64,000 nt of DNA from Azohydromonas lata NBRC 102462 (GCF_001571085.1 NZ_BCTC01000018.1:24537-88536), one strand, 5' to 3'. Shown: positions 55,900 to 64,000, counted from the stretch's first letter. Numbers and translations are program-made. Notes: generated by a model not told the origin, from the sequence alone.

Positions 55900-57159
55900 T
55901 CAAGCCGCGGTGCCGGCCTGGGCCGGGGCGGCGGCGGCTTGCGCCGCGCGGGTGCGCCATGCTTCGATCACCGACTGCTCGACGAGCTCCACCACGCGGT
56001 CATAGGCCTCGGCGGCGCGCTTGTAGGTCTTGGCCGAGCCCTCGTACTTCTGCACGTCGTAGACCGTGCCGAACTCGGCGGCCTTGGACGACGTGACGGT
56101 GGTCTTGGGCACTTCCACCGGCAGCAGGTATTCGCCATACGTGGCCTGTATCCACTGGCGCACGGCGGGGGCGGCCACGTCGGATTGGTCCACCCGCGAC
56201 AGCAGCACATGCAGGAAGTCGAAGGTCTTGCCGCGCTTGGACGCCTGGTCCAGGTTGCTGCCCAGGTCGGCAAAGAGGCTCCAGAACTGCGCGGAGGAGG
56301 CGAAGTCCAGCGCCGAGGGCGGCACGGGCACCAGGATGCCGTCGGCCGCCATGAAGGCGTTGATGGTGACGTAGGACAGCGAGGGCGGCGTGTCGATGAT
56401 GATCACGTCGTACTCCTCGCGCACGCCTTCGAGGCTGGCGTTGAGCACGTCCCAGAAGCGCGCCGTCGGGTCGTTCATCTGCATGGCCGGCAGGCTGAAC
56501 TCGGCCTGGAACAGCAGCGGCGCCGCGGGTACGAGGTCGATGCCGGGCCAGTAGGTGGGCTGGATCGCGTAGCGGATGTCGTCCGCCTCGCCGCGGCAGA
56601 TGGGGACGATGGTCATGTCCTCCTCGACCTCCGTCTCCGGCAGGATGCCGAAGAGCGTGGAGAACGAGCCCTGCGGGTCCACGTCTATGGCCAGCACGCG
56701 GTGGCCGCGCATGCTCAGCCCCTGGGCCAGGATCATGGCGGTGGTGGTCTTGGACACGCCGCCCTTGAAGTTGCCCACCGCGATGGTCACGGCCTTCTGG
56801 CCCGCCGGGCGCATGGCCATGCGGCGGTACTCGCGCGTCCAGCGCTGCACCTCGTCCAGCGAGAACTCGCGCCGCCCGCCCGTGGGCGTGAGCTGCCCGG
56901 CGGGCAAGTCGCCCTTGCTGATGCGGTAGGCCACGTGCGCCTTGTCCACCCCGCACAGCGCCGCCACCTGCGTGGCCGAGAAGTTGGGTGGCACCTTGCG
57001 CGCCTCCGGCGCCAGCAGGCGGCCGCGTATGCCCTCCACCATGTTGGACGCCCGCGTGGCCAGCGCCGTGATGCGCGCCATGTCTATGGCCGGGCGGCTC
57101 ACCGCCGCCGCCGCCGTGGAAACCTGGTTTCCAACACCCGCCGCTTGTTCGTTCTTCAT
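55900..57159 (-). CDS. parA: ParA-family partition ATPase with N-terminal HTH
   Basis: A 419-residue large (type Ia) ParA. Residues about 60-113 form a MerR-like DNA-binding region (FSATQVAALCGVDKAHVAYR, TPTGGRREFSLDEVQRW), used for autoregulation. The deviant Walker A is KGGVSKTTTA (residues 132-141; Ser replaces the usual Gly of GVGKT), the A' motif is IDVDPQGSFSTLFG and Walker B is YDVIIIDTPPS. Large ParAs bind the nucleoid in their ATP form and are displaced by ParB-parS complexes. Codons 9-15 coincide with a parS-like palindrome, giving the residues VGNQVS. An inverted repeat straddles the promoter region just upstream of the start. Confidence 0.93.
   Translation of the reverse strand: MKNEQAAGVGNQVSTAAAAVSRPAIDMARITALATRASNMVEGIRGRLLAPEARKVPPNFSATQVAALCGVDKAHVAYRISKGDLPAGQLTPTGGRREFSLDEVQRWTREYRRMAMRPAGQKAVTIAVGNFKGGVSKTTTAMILAQGLSMRGHRVLAIDVDPQGSFSTLFGILPETEVEEDMTIVPICRGEADDIRYAIQPTYWPGIDLVPAAPLLFQAEFSLPAMQMNDPTARFWDVLNASLEGVREEYDVIIIDTPPSLSYVTINAFMAADGILVPVPPSALDFASSAQFWSLFADLGSNLDQASKRGKTFDFLHVLLSRVDQSDVAAPAVRQWIQATYGEYLLPVEVPKTTVTSSKAAEFGTVYDVQKYEGSAKTYKRAAEAYDRVVELVEQSVIEAWRTRAAQAAAAPAQAGTAA
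57117..57133. other. parS-like palindrome, site 4, inside the parA coding sequence
   Basis: TGGAAACCTGGTTTCCA at 57117-57133 lies within codons 9-15 of parA. The site is base-perfect although it is under coding constraint. Confidence 0.75.
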
Positions 57160-57167
57160 CTCTTTAA

Positions 57168-57212
57168 AGAGTCAACAGAAATGCGGGCAGTTTATAGAAA
57201 TCCGTTGACTCT
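57168..57212. promoter_or_regulatory. candidate parA autoregulatory operator
   Basis: AGAGTCAAC (57168-57176) and GTTGACTCT (57204-57212) are perfect 9-bp inverted arms, 36 bp centre to centre, within 55 bases upstream of the parA start. Between them a TATAAA-like -10 can be read on the minus strand. Large ParAs with an HTH usually repress their own promoter at such repeats. Confidence 0.6.
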
Positions 57213-57219
57213 CCATTGA

Positions 57220-57734
57220 TTTTCGAGCACCCCGCAGAGGACACGAGGCTTGAACGCAACGCTGCGCTGTTGTGAGGAGCGATGGGATTCCAGCCAAGGC
57301 CCCTGGCGCGATGTGTGAGGGAAATTGTGACTTCAGGCTTTGCAACGCGTCTTGAAACCGGTCAAGCGGCGCCCAATCCCCGTGCTTTCCCGCATGCCGC
57401 GACGACTTCCGCGCTGTGAACGGCACGTCCGAGCTCCCGGAAAAGTACGAAACCCATATCCACTCACGACAAGTCCCAGGCTTCCTCACGTTGGAGGCAG
57501 GGTGAAACCCATGTCCACTCACGATGAAGACCATAAAAGCTCACACCAAACCCCAAATCCACTCACAGTTGTTCGGAAAACTTCAGATGCGACAAGGACT
57601 TGGCGCACTGTCAATGTATTTCAATGCCTTCAACACGTTTTCTCAATTACTTCAAGCGCCGCTGCGGCGCATTTGTGATTTAAGAAGTTCACAACTGTGA
57701 ATAACCCGCTTCACACTCGTGGCATGATGGGTGG
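57220..57734. other. probable replication origin (oriV) with iterons
   Basis: Between parA and rep lie three directly repeated 21-bp iterons sharing GAAACCC-N4-CCACTCAC: 57449-57469, 57504-57524 and 57548-57568. A partial GCTCACACC sits at 57539. They are followed by an AT-richer stretch (about 57590-57700) suited to strand opening, and by a DnaA-box match TTATTCACA on the minus strand (57696-57704). TTCACA-AC-TGTGAA (57688-57701) overlaps that box and may serve rep control. The layout is that of Rep_3-type iteron origins. Confidence 0.75.
57449..57568 (+). repeat. three iterons
   Basis: Direct repeats at 57449-57469, 57504-57524 and 57548-57568, all in the same orientation with TCCACTCACRR at the 3' end. 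The TCCACTCAC starts are 55 and 44 bases apart, near whole helical turns, as expected for Rep binding on one face. Confidence 0.75.
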
Positions 57735-59156
57735 ATGGACATCACGGACGACCCCGACGATCCAGCCCCGCACGCACAGCAGCCTGCCGATCCTGCTGGA
57801 CATGAGGAGGCGCCCGATTCGCCCGCCGCGCGCGAGCGCCGCCCACGCGCGCCTTTGCGCCGCGCAACCGACGACGCCATGGTGCAAAAGGCCAACGAGT
57901 CCATCGCCATTCGGCCCAAGAAGGGGCGTCTGACGCTGCTGTCGCGCCGCATCTACAACGCGCTGCTCTTTCACGCGCAGCAGCAGGGTGTCGAGGAGCG
58001 GCAATACAGCATTCCGCTGGCCACGCTCATCGGCGACGCGCACTTCAATTCGCGCAACGTCGCGCTGCTCAAGGAGCACATCCGCGAGATGCAGACCACG
58101 CTGATCGAGTGGAACTCCGTGGGCGCAGGCGAGCAGCGCTGGACGTCCTCGCAGTTGCTGGGTGCCGTTGAAATCGCCGAGCGCGGCTCCGGCTACCCCG
58201 TGATCATCAGTTGGAGCTACCCCGACCGCGTGCGCGAGCGCTTGCTGAAACCCAGCCGCTACACGCGAATCCTGCTGGAGGTGGGAGCGCAGATGCGCTC
58301 CTACGCCGCCGCGGTGCTGTTCGAGCTGGGCATGCAATACCTCACCTCGCCCTCGCGGCTGACCATGCGCGAAGACCTGCACTGGTGGGCCTCGGTGCTC
58401 ACCGGCCGCAGCGACGTGGAAAAGGTCGACTACCGCTACTTCAAGCGCGACGTGCTGCGCCCGGCGCTGGCCGAGGTGGAGGCGCTGCAGCAGGACTTCA
58501 TCCTGGAGCTCATAGAGCACAAGGAAGGCCGCCGCGTGAGCGAGCTGCAGTTCCGCGTGCTGCGCCGCAGCCCCGCGCCGCTGGAGGTGGCGCAGGCGCG
58601 CAACACCTTCGACCTGGAGCTGGTGGAGCGGCTGCGCCAGCTTGGCCTCAAGGAGGAAGACGCCGATCTGCTCTACACCCGCACCGACGACACGCTGCTG
58701 CGCGCCACCGTCGAGCACGTCGAGCAGCGCCTGCGCAACCCCGCGCTGCCCACGCTCACCTCGCCCGCGGCCTACCTGCGCGACGCGCTGAAGAAAGGCT
58801 ATGCCGGCGTACCGGCCCCCGCGCTGCCCGTGGCCGAGCCTGCGGCCTCGGCGGTGCAGGCCTCGGTGCAGGGCATACGCGAGGAGTGGGAGCGCGCGCA
58901 GTCGCGCGACTGCGAGGCGCGCTTCGGCACCCTGCCGGAGGAAGAACAGCTCATGCTGCGCCAGGCTTTCCAGGACGAGGCCCTGCCCGGCCTCATGGCC
59001 CCCATCGCCCGCGCCTGGGAGCGCGACGGCCCCCGCAGCAAGATCGCCGGGCCGCTCTTCCTGCGCTGGCTCGCGCGCCGCTGGCAAAGCGCCGAGCCCA
59101 CGGAAAAGGACCTGCTGGAGTTCGCCATCGCCCGCGGCATGCTGCAGCTCGGTTGA
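57735..59156 (+). CDS. Rep_3-type replication initiator protein
   Basis: A 473-residue initiator of the RepB/Rep_3 superfamily. After a Pro/Asp-rich N-terminal tail the first winged helix begins at MVQKANESIAIRPKKGRLTL and SRRIYNALLFHAQQQGVEER; the second comprises SYAAAVLFELGMQYLTSPSR and RYFKRDVLRPALAEVEA. The C-terminal part (residues 300-473) is an extra helical region with VEHVEQRLRNPALPTLTSPA. Initiators of this type bind iterons like those just upstream and load the helicase. Start ATG at 57735 follows GGTGG weakly. Next to parA/parB in divergent orientation. Similar proteins run megaplasmids and chromids of Burkholderiales. Confidence 0.88.
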   Translation: MDITDDPDDPAPHAQQPADPAGHEEAPDSPAARERRPRAPLRRATDDAMVQKANESIAIRPKKGRLTLLSRRIYNALLFHAQQQGVEERQYSIPLATLIGDAHFNSRNVALLKEHIREMQTTLIEWNSVGAGEQRWTSSQLLGAVEIAERGSGYPVIISWSYPDRVRERLLKPSRYTRILLEVGAQMRSYAAAVLFELGMQYLTSPSRLTMREDLHWWASVLTGRSDVEKVDYRYFKRDVLRPALAEVEALQQDFILELIEHKEGRRVSELQFRVLRRSPAPLEVAQARNTFDLELVERLRQLGLKEEDADLLYTRTDDTLLRATVEHVEQRLRNPALPTLTSPAAYLRDALKKGYAGVPAPALPVAEPAASAVQASVQGIREEWERAQSRDCEARFGTLPEEEQLMLRQAFQDEALPGLMAPIARAWERDGPRSKIAGPLFLRWLARRWQSAEPTEKDLLEFAIARGMLQLG

Positions 59157-59228
59157 GCGCGCAAGCGCCTGGGATGGCTGCCGGTGCGCCGTCCGACGCC
59201 GCTTGACGGCGATCAAGAACCGTCGCGT

Positions 59229-59245
59229 TGGAAACCAGGTTTCCA
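59229..59245. other. parS-like palindrome, site 5
   Basis: TGGAAACCAGGTTTCCA at 59229-59245, downstream of the rep stop and upstream of the MFS gene. Flanking bases do not extend the symmetry. Confidence 0.7.
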
Positions 59246-59440
59246 TACGCTGACCCGGGGCTGCCGCACCCGGCCAGCCGTCCCGAAGCGGGCTCTTTGG
59301 CCGCTGGCGCACAGCCTTCCGCCCCCCGCGTGCGGCCTTTGCCTTGCCCGCGCAACCTTCGTTTGCATGGGTGCGCCTTGCGCGCGCAAATGCAACGCTT
59401 CGCAACCGTCAAGCGGAAAACACGAGGGCAGGGGGCACGC

Positions 59441-60703
59441 ATGTACAGGTTCGAGTGGTTCGAGCAGGTGAAGCTCGGACAGGGGGCGGCGCGCGTGGAT
59501 GCGGCCACAGCCGCGCGCGTGAGCCCGGTGGTGTGGGGCCTGGGCTTCACCAGCCTGCTCACCGACGTTTCGGCCGAGATGGTCAACAGCACGTTGCCCG
59601 TGTACCTGGTGCTGCACCTGCACCTGAGCCCGGCGCAGTACGGCGTGATCGACGGCGTCTACAACGGCTTCGCCGTGGCGCTGCTGGCGCTGCTGGCGGG
59701 CTGGCTGGCCGACCGCCACGCGCGGCAGAAGGAGCTGGCGCTGGCCGGCTACGGCCTGTCCACGCTGTGCAAGCTGGGGCTGTTGGTGGCGGCAGGCTGG
59801 ACCTCGCTGCTGTGGATCGTCGGCCTGGACCGCGCCGGCAAGGGTTTAAGAACTGCCCCGCGCGATGCGCTCATCTCGCTGAACACGCCCGCCGGCCAGT
59901 ACGCCGGGGCGTTTGCCGTGCACCGCGCGCTGGACGCCTGCGGCTCGCTGCTTGGGCCCGTTGCCGCCTTCGTCTTGCTGGCGCAGTTGCCGGGGGCGTT
60001 TGACGCGCTGTGGTTCACCAGCTTCGTCGTAGGCGTGCTGGGCGTGGCCGTGCTGTGGTGTTTTGTCCCCAGGCCCACGCAGGCGCTGGCTGCGGCACAG
60101 GCGGTGGCGCCGTTACCCACCATCGCCGCCGCACCCGGGCGCTGGATCACGCGCCGTTTCCTGGTGCTCACCGGCTGCGGCGCACTGCTGGCCCTGGCCA
60201 CCATCAGCGACGGGTTCATTTACCTGCTGCTGCAGCGGCGCCACCCGGCGGCCGCGGGCTGGTTTCCGCTGTTCTACGTCGTGACGGCGGCGGCCTGCAT
60301 GCTGCTGTCCGTGCCCGCGGGCCGCGTGGCCGACCGCTTGGGGCGCGGGCGCATCTTCCTGCTCGGCTACGCCGTGCTGGCCCTGCTGTACGCCGTGCTG
60401 CTGGGGACGGGCGAACTGGGCCTGCCCGCGCTCATCGGCTGCCTGGCCCTGCTGGGCCTGTTCAACGCCGGTACCGAGGGCGTGCTCATGGCCATGGCCA
60501 GCGCCGAGGTGCCCGCCGCGCGGCGCACCACGGGGCTGGCGCTCATCGCCACCGCCATTGGCCTGGCCAAGCTGCTGTCGTCCGTCGTCTTCGGCTGGCT
60601 GTGGGAAGGGCAGGGCGCCACCGTGGCGGTGAGCGTGTTCATCGCCGCGATGGGGCTGGCGATGCTGGCCGCGTACCGCGGCCTGGAGGGGGGCAAGTCG
60701 TGA
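59441..60703 (+). CDS. MFS transporter
   Basis: A 420-residue major facilitator with about 12 transmembrane helices. The N-terminal SPVVWGLGFTSLLTDVSAEM and the loop LADRHARQKELALAGYGLST (motif A-like) are typical for a group of MFS proteins with an extended cytosolic start; DRAGKGLRTAPRDALI marks the region after helix 4. Substrate unknown. The start at 59441 has AGGGGG upstream. The gene overlaps the next (secreted propeller-like protein) by GTGA, which suggests a joint function, such as export or uptake with a periplasmic partner. It lies at the edge of the partition module. Confidence 0.85.
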   Translation: MYRFEWFEQVKLGQGAARVDAATAARVSPVVWGLGFTSLLTDVSAEMVNSTLPVYLVLHLHLSPAQYGVIDGVYNGFAVALLALLAGWLADRHARQKELALAGYGLSTLCKLGLLVAAGWTSLLWIVGLDRAGKGLRTAPRDALISLNTPAGQYAGAFAVHRALDACGSLLGPVAAFVLLAQLPGAFDALWFTSFVVGVLGVAVLWCFVPRPTQALAAAQAVAPLPTIAAAPGRWITRRFLVLTGCGALLALATISDGFIYLLLQRRHPAAAGWFPLFYVVTAAACMLLSVPAGRVADRLGRGRIFLLGYAVLALLYAVLLGTGELGLPALIGCLALLGLFNAGTEGVLMAMASAEVPAARRTTGLALIATAIGLAKLLSSVVFGWLWEGQGATVAVSVFIAAMGLAMLAAYRGLEGGKS

Positions 60704-61779
60704 ACAACAAGAAACCCGTGCTGGCCTTCTCGGCCCTTTGTGCCGCGGCCGTCGTGGCCGTCGGTGGCTACCTGTACCACGCCAAGCAGCGGCTGCCGCC
60801 GACGGACAGCGCCGATGCCGCCGCCCATCCGCCCGCCGCCGCCCCGGCCTCCACGCCCACCCGCCCGGCGCCCACCGTAGCCAGCGCGTCCAGCGCCACG
60901 GGCCGCCTCTTCTTCCGCCACACCGGCATGGACGAGCACTACGGCCAGCTCGCCTGGCGCGAGGCCGCGCGCGGCGGCGAAGCGCACTTCGTTGCGCACC
61001 TGCGCTGCGAGGTCGCCCACGTTTCCGGCGGGCGCGGCATGTGCCTCACGGCCGAGCGCGGCGTCGTCACCACCTACAGCGCCAAGCTCTTTGACGCCAC
61101 CACCTTCGCCGTCACGGCCGAGCTGCCGCTGCAGGGCATTCCCAGCCGCACCCGCGTCTCGCGCGACGGGCGCCTGGCCGCCTACACCGTCTTCGCCGCC
61201 GGCCACGGCTACACCAGCCTGGACTTCGCCACGCGCACCGTCATCCTCGACACCGCCACCGGCCGCGAGCTGCTGGAGCTGGAGAACCTGGCCATCACCA
61301 AGGACGGCCAGCCCTTCAAGGCCAAGGACTTCAACTTCTGGGGCGTCACCTTCACCCCGGACGGGAAGAACTTCTTCGCCACGCTCTCCAGCGGCGGGCA
61401 GCATTACCTGCTGCGCGGCGACATCGCCCGGCGCAGCGCCACCGTGCTGCACGACAACGTGGAGTGCCCCTCGGTGTCGCCGGACGCCACCCGCGTGGCC
61501 TACAAGAAGCGCTACGTGGTGGACGGGCGCATCGTCTGGCAGTTCCACGTGCTGGACCTGAAGACGCTCGTGGAAACGCCCCTGGCCGAGAAGCGCAACG
61601 TGGACGATCAGATCGAGTGGCTGGACGACGCTCACGTGCTCTACGCCCTGGCCAGCGACAGCGCCGCCGCCAGCACCGACGTCTGGACCGCCCCCATAGA
61701 CGGCAAGGGCGCGCCGTCCCTCTACCTGCGCAACGCCTACTCGCCCGCCACCGAACGCTTCCCCAAGCCGGCCCCTTGA
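60700..61779 (+). CDS. exported TolB/WD40-like beta-propeller protein
   Basis: A 359-residue protein with an N-terminal membrane anchor or signal (PVLAFSALCAAAVVAVGGYL), a Pro/Ala/Thr-rich linker and a body of repeated four-strand blades (SRDGRLAAYTVFAAGHGYTS, FNFWGVTFTPDGKNFFATLS, CPSVSPDATRVAYKKRYVVD, IEWLDDAHVLYALASD). The repeats match TolB/PD40-like propellers. The GTG start at 60700 overlaps the MFS stop and has GGAGGGGGG before it, so the two are coupled. Function unknown; probably periplasmic. Confidence 0.8.
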   Translation: MNNKKPVLAFSALCAAAVVAVGGYLYHAKQRLPPTDSADAAAHPPAAAPASTPTRPAPTVASASSATGRLFFRHTGMDEHYGQLAWREAARGGEAHFVAHLRCEVAHVSGGRGMCLTAERGVVTTYSAKLFDATTFAVTAELPLQGIPSRTRVSRDGRLAAYTVFAAGHGYTSLDFATRTVILDTATGRELLELENLAITKDGQPFKAKDFNFWGVTFTPDGKNFFATLSSGGQHYLLRGDIARRSATVLHDNVECPSVSPDATRVAYKKRYVVDGRIVWQFHVLDLKTLVETPLAEKRNVDDQIEWLDDAHVLYALASDSAAASTDVWTAPIDGKGAPSLYLRNAYSPATERFPKPAP

Positions 61780-61917
61780 AGCGGTGAGGATTAAGCAGAA
61801 CGTCAACGCGGCCTGACGTTTTGCTCAGCCAGTGCAGCGCTTCGCTGCAGCTTTTGCGCTTTCGCTTGCCGCGGCCCCTGGCCAGACTCCCTTCATCGAC
61901 TTGACGGGAGATAAGCC

Positions 61918-62985
61918 ATGGCCAGCCAGAGCAGCTTCATCCACACCGAGACGCTGTACGTGGGCGCGCGCGACCTGGTGCGCCTGGTGCAGCGCCAGGG
62001 CCTGCCCGCGAGCATTGCCGGCGTGGCCGAGCAACTGCGCCGCGACTTCCTGCGCTGGGACGATTTCGAGAAGACGCCGCGCATCGCGAACCACTCGCGC
62101 GACGGCGTGATCGAGCTCATGCCCGTGGCCGACGCCGAGCGCTTCGCCTTCAAGTACGTCAACGGCCACCCGAAGAACACGCGCGAGGGCCTGCCCACCG
62201 TGATGGCCTTCGGCGTGCTGGCCGACGTGGCCACCGGCGCGCCGCGGCTGCTGAGCGAGCTCACCCTCACCACCGCCATCCGCACCGCCGCCACCTCGGC
62301 GCTGGCTGCCCGCGCGCTGGCGCGGCCCGGCAGCCGCCGCATGGCGCTCATAGGCAACGGCGCGCAGGCCGAGTTCCAGGCCATCGCCTTCCGCGACCTG
62401 GTGGGCGTACGCGAGCTGCGCCTCTTCGACGTGGACCCGGCCGCCACCGCCAAGCTGGTGCGCAACCTGGCGGGCCAGGGCCTGGACCTCACCGTGTGCG
62501 CGAGCACGGTCGAGGCGGTGCGCGGCGCGGACATCGTCACCACCGTGACGGCCGACAAGGCCAACGCCACCATCCTGACGCCGGAGTTGCTGGAGCCCGG
62601 CATGCACCTCAACGCCGTGGGCGGCGACTGCCCCGGCAAGACCGAGCTGCACCGCGGCGTGCTGGAGCGCGCGGCCGTGTTCGTGGAGTTCGAGCCGCAG
62701 ACGCGCATCGAGGGCGAGATCCAGCAGATGCCCGCCGATTTCCCCGTCACTGAGCTGTGGCGCGTGCTCGCCGGCCAGCACCCCGGCCGCCGCGCGGACG
62801 AGGAGGTGACGCTCTTCGACTCGGTCGGCTTCGCCCTGGAGGACTACTCGGCCCTCACCTGGGTCCACGACACCGCGCTGTCGCTGGGCATCGGCCAGCG
62901 CATAGACCTCGTGCCGGCGCAGGACGACCCGAAGGACTTGTTTGGGCTGCTGCGGCAGGAGAGGGCGGTGGTGCGCGCGCAGTGA
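61918..62985 (+). CDS. ornithine cyclodeaminase family protein
   Basis: A 355-residue member of the ornithine cyclodeaminase/mu-crystallin family, NAD-dependent enzymes that convert ornithine to proline with loss of ammonia or act on related imino acids. It has the substrate region ELMPVADAERFAFKYVNGHP and the dinucleotide motif MALIGNGAQAEFQAIAFRDL. The catalytic-type aspartate is in LNAVGGDCPGKTEL. The start has GGGAG eight bases upstream. Length fits the bacterial enzyme (350). Stands alone; no arginine catabolic genes are adjacent, so the exact substrate is open. Confidence 0.9.
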   Translation: MASQSSFIHTETLYVGARDLVRLVQRQGLPASIAGVAEQLRRDFLRWDDFEKTPRIANHSRDGVIELMPVADAERFAFKYVNGHPKNTREGLPTVMAFGVLADVATGAPRLLSELTLTTAIRTAATSALAARALARPGSRRMALIGNGAQAEFQAIAFRDLVGVRELRLFDVDPAATAKLVRNLAGQGLDLTVCASTVEAVRGADIVTTVTADKANATILTPELLEPGMHLNAVGGDCPGKTELHRGVLERAAVFVEFEPQTRIEGEIQQMPADFPVTELWRVLAGQHPGRRADEEVTLFDSVGFALEDYSALTWVHDTALSLGIGQRIDLVPAQDDPKDLFGLLRQERAVVRAQ

Positions 62986-63051
62986 GGCAAAGGCGCATCG
63001 AACCTGGCCGGCTGTTTGAACGCCCCGGCGGCACGGGCTGACGGCTTCGCC

Positions 63052-64000
63052 TTACCCGATCGCGCTTGCCGACTTCAGCGCCTGGCGCAGCACGAACTTC
63101 TGGATCTTGCCGGTGGACGTCTTGGGCAGCTCGCCGAAGACGATGCGCTTGGGCACCTTGAAGCGGGCCAGATGCGACCGGCAGAAGTCGATCAGTTCCT
63201 CCTCCGTCACCCCGGACCCCAGCTTCACCTCCACAAAAGCGCAGGGCACCTCGCCCCACTTGGGGTCGGGCTGTGCCACCACCGCCGCCAGCATCACGTC
63301 CGGGTGGCGGTGCAGCACGTCCTCCACCTCCAGCGAGCTGATGTTCTCGCCGCCGGAGATGATCACGTCCTTGCTGCGGTCCGTGATCTTCACGTAGCCG
63401 TCCGGGTGCAGCACCGCCAGGTCGCCCGTGCGGAACCAGCCGCCTGCAAACGCCTCCTGCGTGGCCGCCGGGTTCTTCAGGTAGCCCTTCATCACCACGT
63501 TGCCGCGGAAGCACACCTCGCCCAGCGTCTGCCCGTCGGCCGGCACGGGCTGCATGGTCTCGGTGTCCAGCACCGTCACCGCCTGCTGCAGCGGATAGGC
63601 CACGCCCTGGCGCGCATTGAGCCGCGCCCGCTCCGGCAGCGGCAGCGAGGCCCACTCCTGTTGCTGCGCGCACAAGGCGGCCGGCCCGTAGACCTCGGTC
63701 AGTCCGTACACGTGCGTGATGGCGATGTTGATGCGCTCGCAACCCTCGATCACCGCCGCCGGCGGCGCCGCGCCCGCGATCAAACCCTTCACCTGATGCT
63801 GTAAACCCTCGCGCAGCGCGGCGGGCGCGTGGATGAGCAGCCCGTACACGATGGGCGCGCCGCACATGTGCGTCACGTGGTGCTCGCGCAGGAGCGGGTA
63901 GATCAGGGCCGGGTCCACCTTGCGCAGGCACACGCTGGTGCCCGCCACCAGCGCCAGCGTCCACGGGAAGCACCAGCCGTTGCAATGGAACATGGGCAGT
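63052..64000 (-). CDS. acyl-CoA synthetase (AMP-binding), C-terminal part; N-terminus outside window
   Basis: The gene runs off the right edge; about 316 residues from the middle to the C-terminus are visible. Motifs of the ANL superfamily are NIAITHVYGLTEVYGPAALC (A5 region), GEVCFRGNVVMKGYLKNPAA, GWFRTGDLAVLHPDGYVKIT (A7), DRSKDVIISGGENISSLEVE (A8) and the catalytic lysine in PKTSTGKIQKFVLRQAL (A10). The pattern, with MFHCNGWCFPW at its visible start, is that of medium/long-chain fatty acyl-CoA ligases of the FadD3/AlkK type. The stop is a TAA at 63052. Confidence 0.92.
   Translation of the reverse strand, partial: LPMFHCNGWCFPWTLALVAGTSVCLRKVDPALIYPLLREHHVTHMCGAPIVYGLLIHAPAALREGLQHQVKGLIAGAAPPAAVIEGCERINIAITHVYGLTEVYGPAALCAQQQEWASLPLPERARLNARQGVAYPLQQAVTVLDTETMQPVPADGQTLGEVCFRGNVVMKGYLKNPAATQEAFAGGWFRTGDLAVLHPDGYVKITDRSKDVIISGGENISSLEVEDVLHRHPDVMLAAVVAQPDPKWGEVPCAFVEVKLGSGVTEEELIDFCRSHLARFKVPKRIVFGELPKTSTGKIQKFVLRQALKSASAIG

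Overview
The window is GC-rich DNA of a betaproteobacterium. The protein families (tandem endonuclease/exonuclease/phosphatase-like secreted proteins, PHA depolymerase, CzcI-like protein, a DUF3701-type tyrosine recombinase beside parB/parA/rep) and the very strong GC bias at third codon positions point to Burkholderiales, probably Comamonadaceae. Genus cannot be told from the sequence alone. Because a complete rep/par/recombinase region sits next to ordinary metabolic genes, the replicon is best read as a chromid or megaplasmid, or a chromosome carrying such an origin.

Layout: 1-1.9 kb, lower-GC remnant of a Septu-like antiphage pair (AAA ATPase cut by the window edge, plus HNH nuclease). 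2.1-4.4 kb, cstA with its small partner. 4.5-6.4 kb, PHA depolymerase and a phasin-like protein behind a TGC-dyad that looks like a PhaR operator. 6.4-8.8 kb, two tandem degenerate EEP-family secreted proteins. 9.1-15.3 kb, panE, a lipoprotein with all five radical-copper-oxidase residues, a substrate-binding/GGDEF fusion and an alpha/beta hydrolase. 15.3-23.8 kb, a leftward heavy-metal efflux cluster (MarR-type regulator, HMA chaperone, CzcI-like, CzcC, small membrane protein, CzcB, CzcA, small His-containing protein), with a pair of inverted palindromic repeats upstream of czcB. 24-25.6 kb, a double-HTH LysR gene broken by one amber codon, divergent from a short coding remnant. 25.8-30.4 kb, class II DAHP synthase, a secreted protein, a glycosyltransferase, a LysE-type exporter and a VOC protein.

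30.4-42.2 kb is a complete glycogen block on the minus strand: glgB-glgX, then glgC-glgA-glgP, then malQ. Together they make ADP-glucose, polymerise it, branch it, debranch it, phosphorolyse it and recycle maltodextrins. 42.2-45.2 kb has an SpmA/SpmB-like membrane protein and an Aer-like PAS chemoreceptor, followed by about 690 bp of AT-richer DNA without a gene. 45.9-52.0 kb has several proteins of unknown role, including a predicted PD-(D/E)XK protein, a PhaC-like hydrolase, a YtxH-like coiled-coil protein and a cardiolipin-synthase-like PLD protein.

52.1-59.3 kb is the replication and maintenance module: a 600-residue tyrosine recombinase, ParB, ParA, an iteron-bearing origin and a Rep_3-type initiator. 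Five copies of an identical 17-bp palindrome, TGGAAACCWGGTTTCCA, are spread through this 5.2 kb and nowhere else that I noticed; they are the obvious centromere (parS) candidate, and one lies inside the parA coding sequence. 59.4-64 kb holds an MFS transporter translationally coupled to a secreted beta-propeller-like protein, an ornithine cyclodeaminase family enzyme and the C-terminal part of an acyl-CoA synthetase cut by the right edge. I saw no tRNA, rRNA, insertion sequence or CRISPR array.
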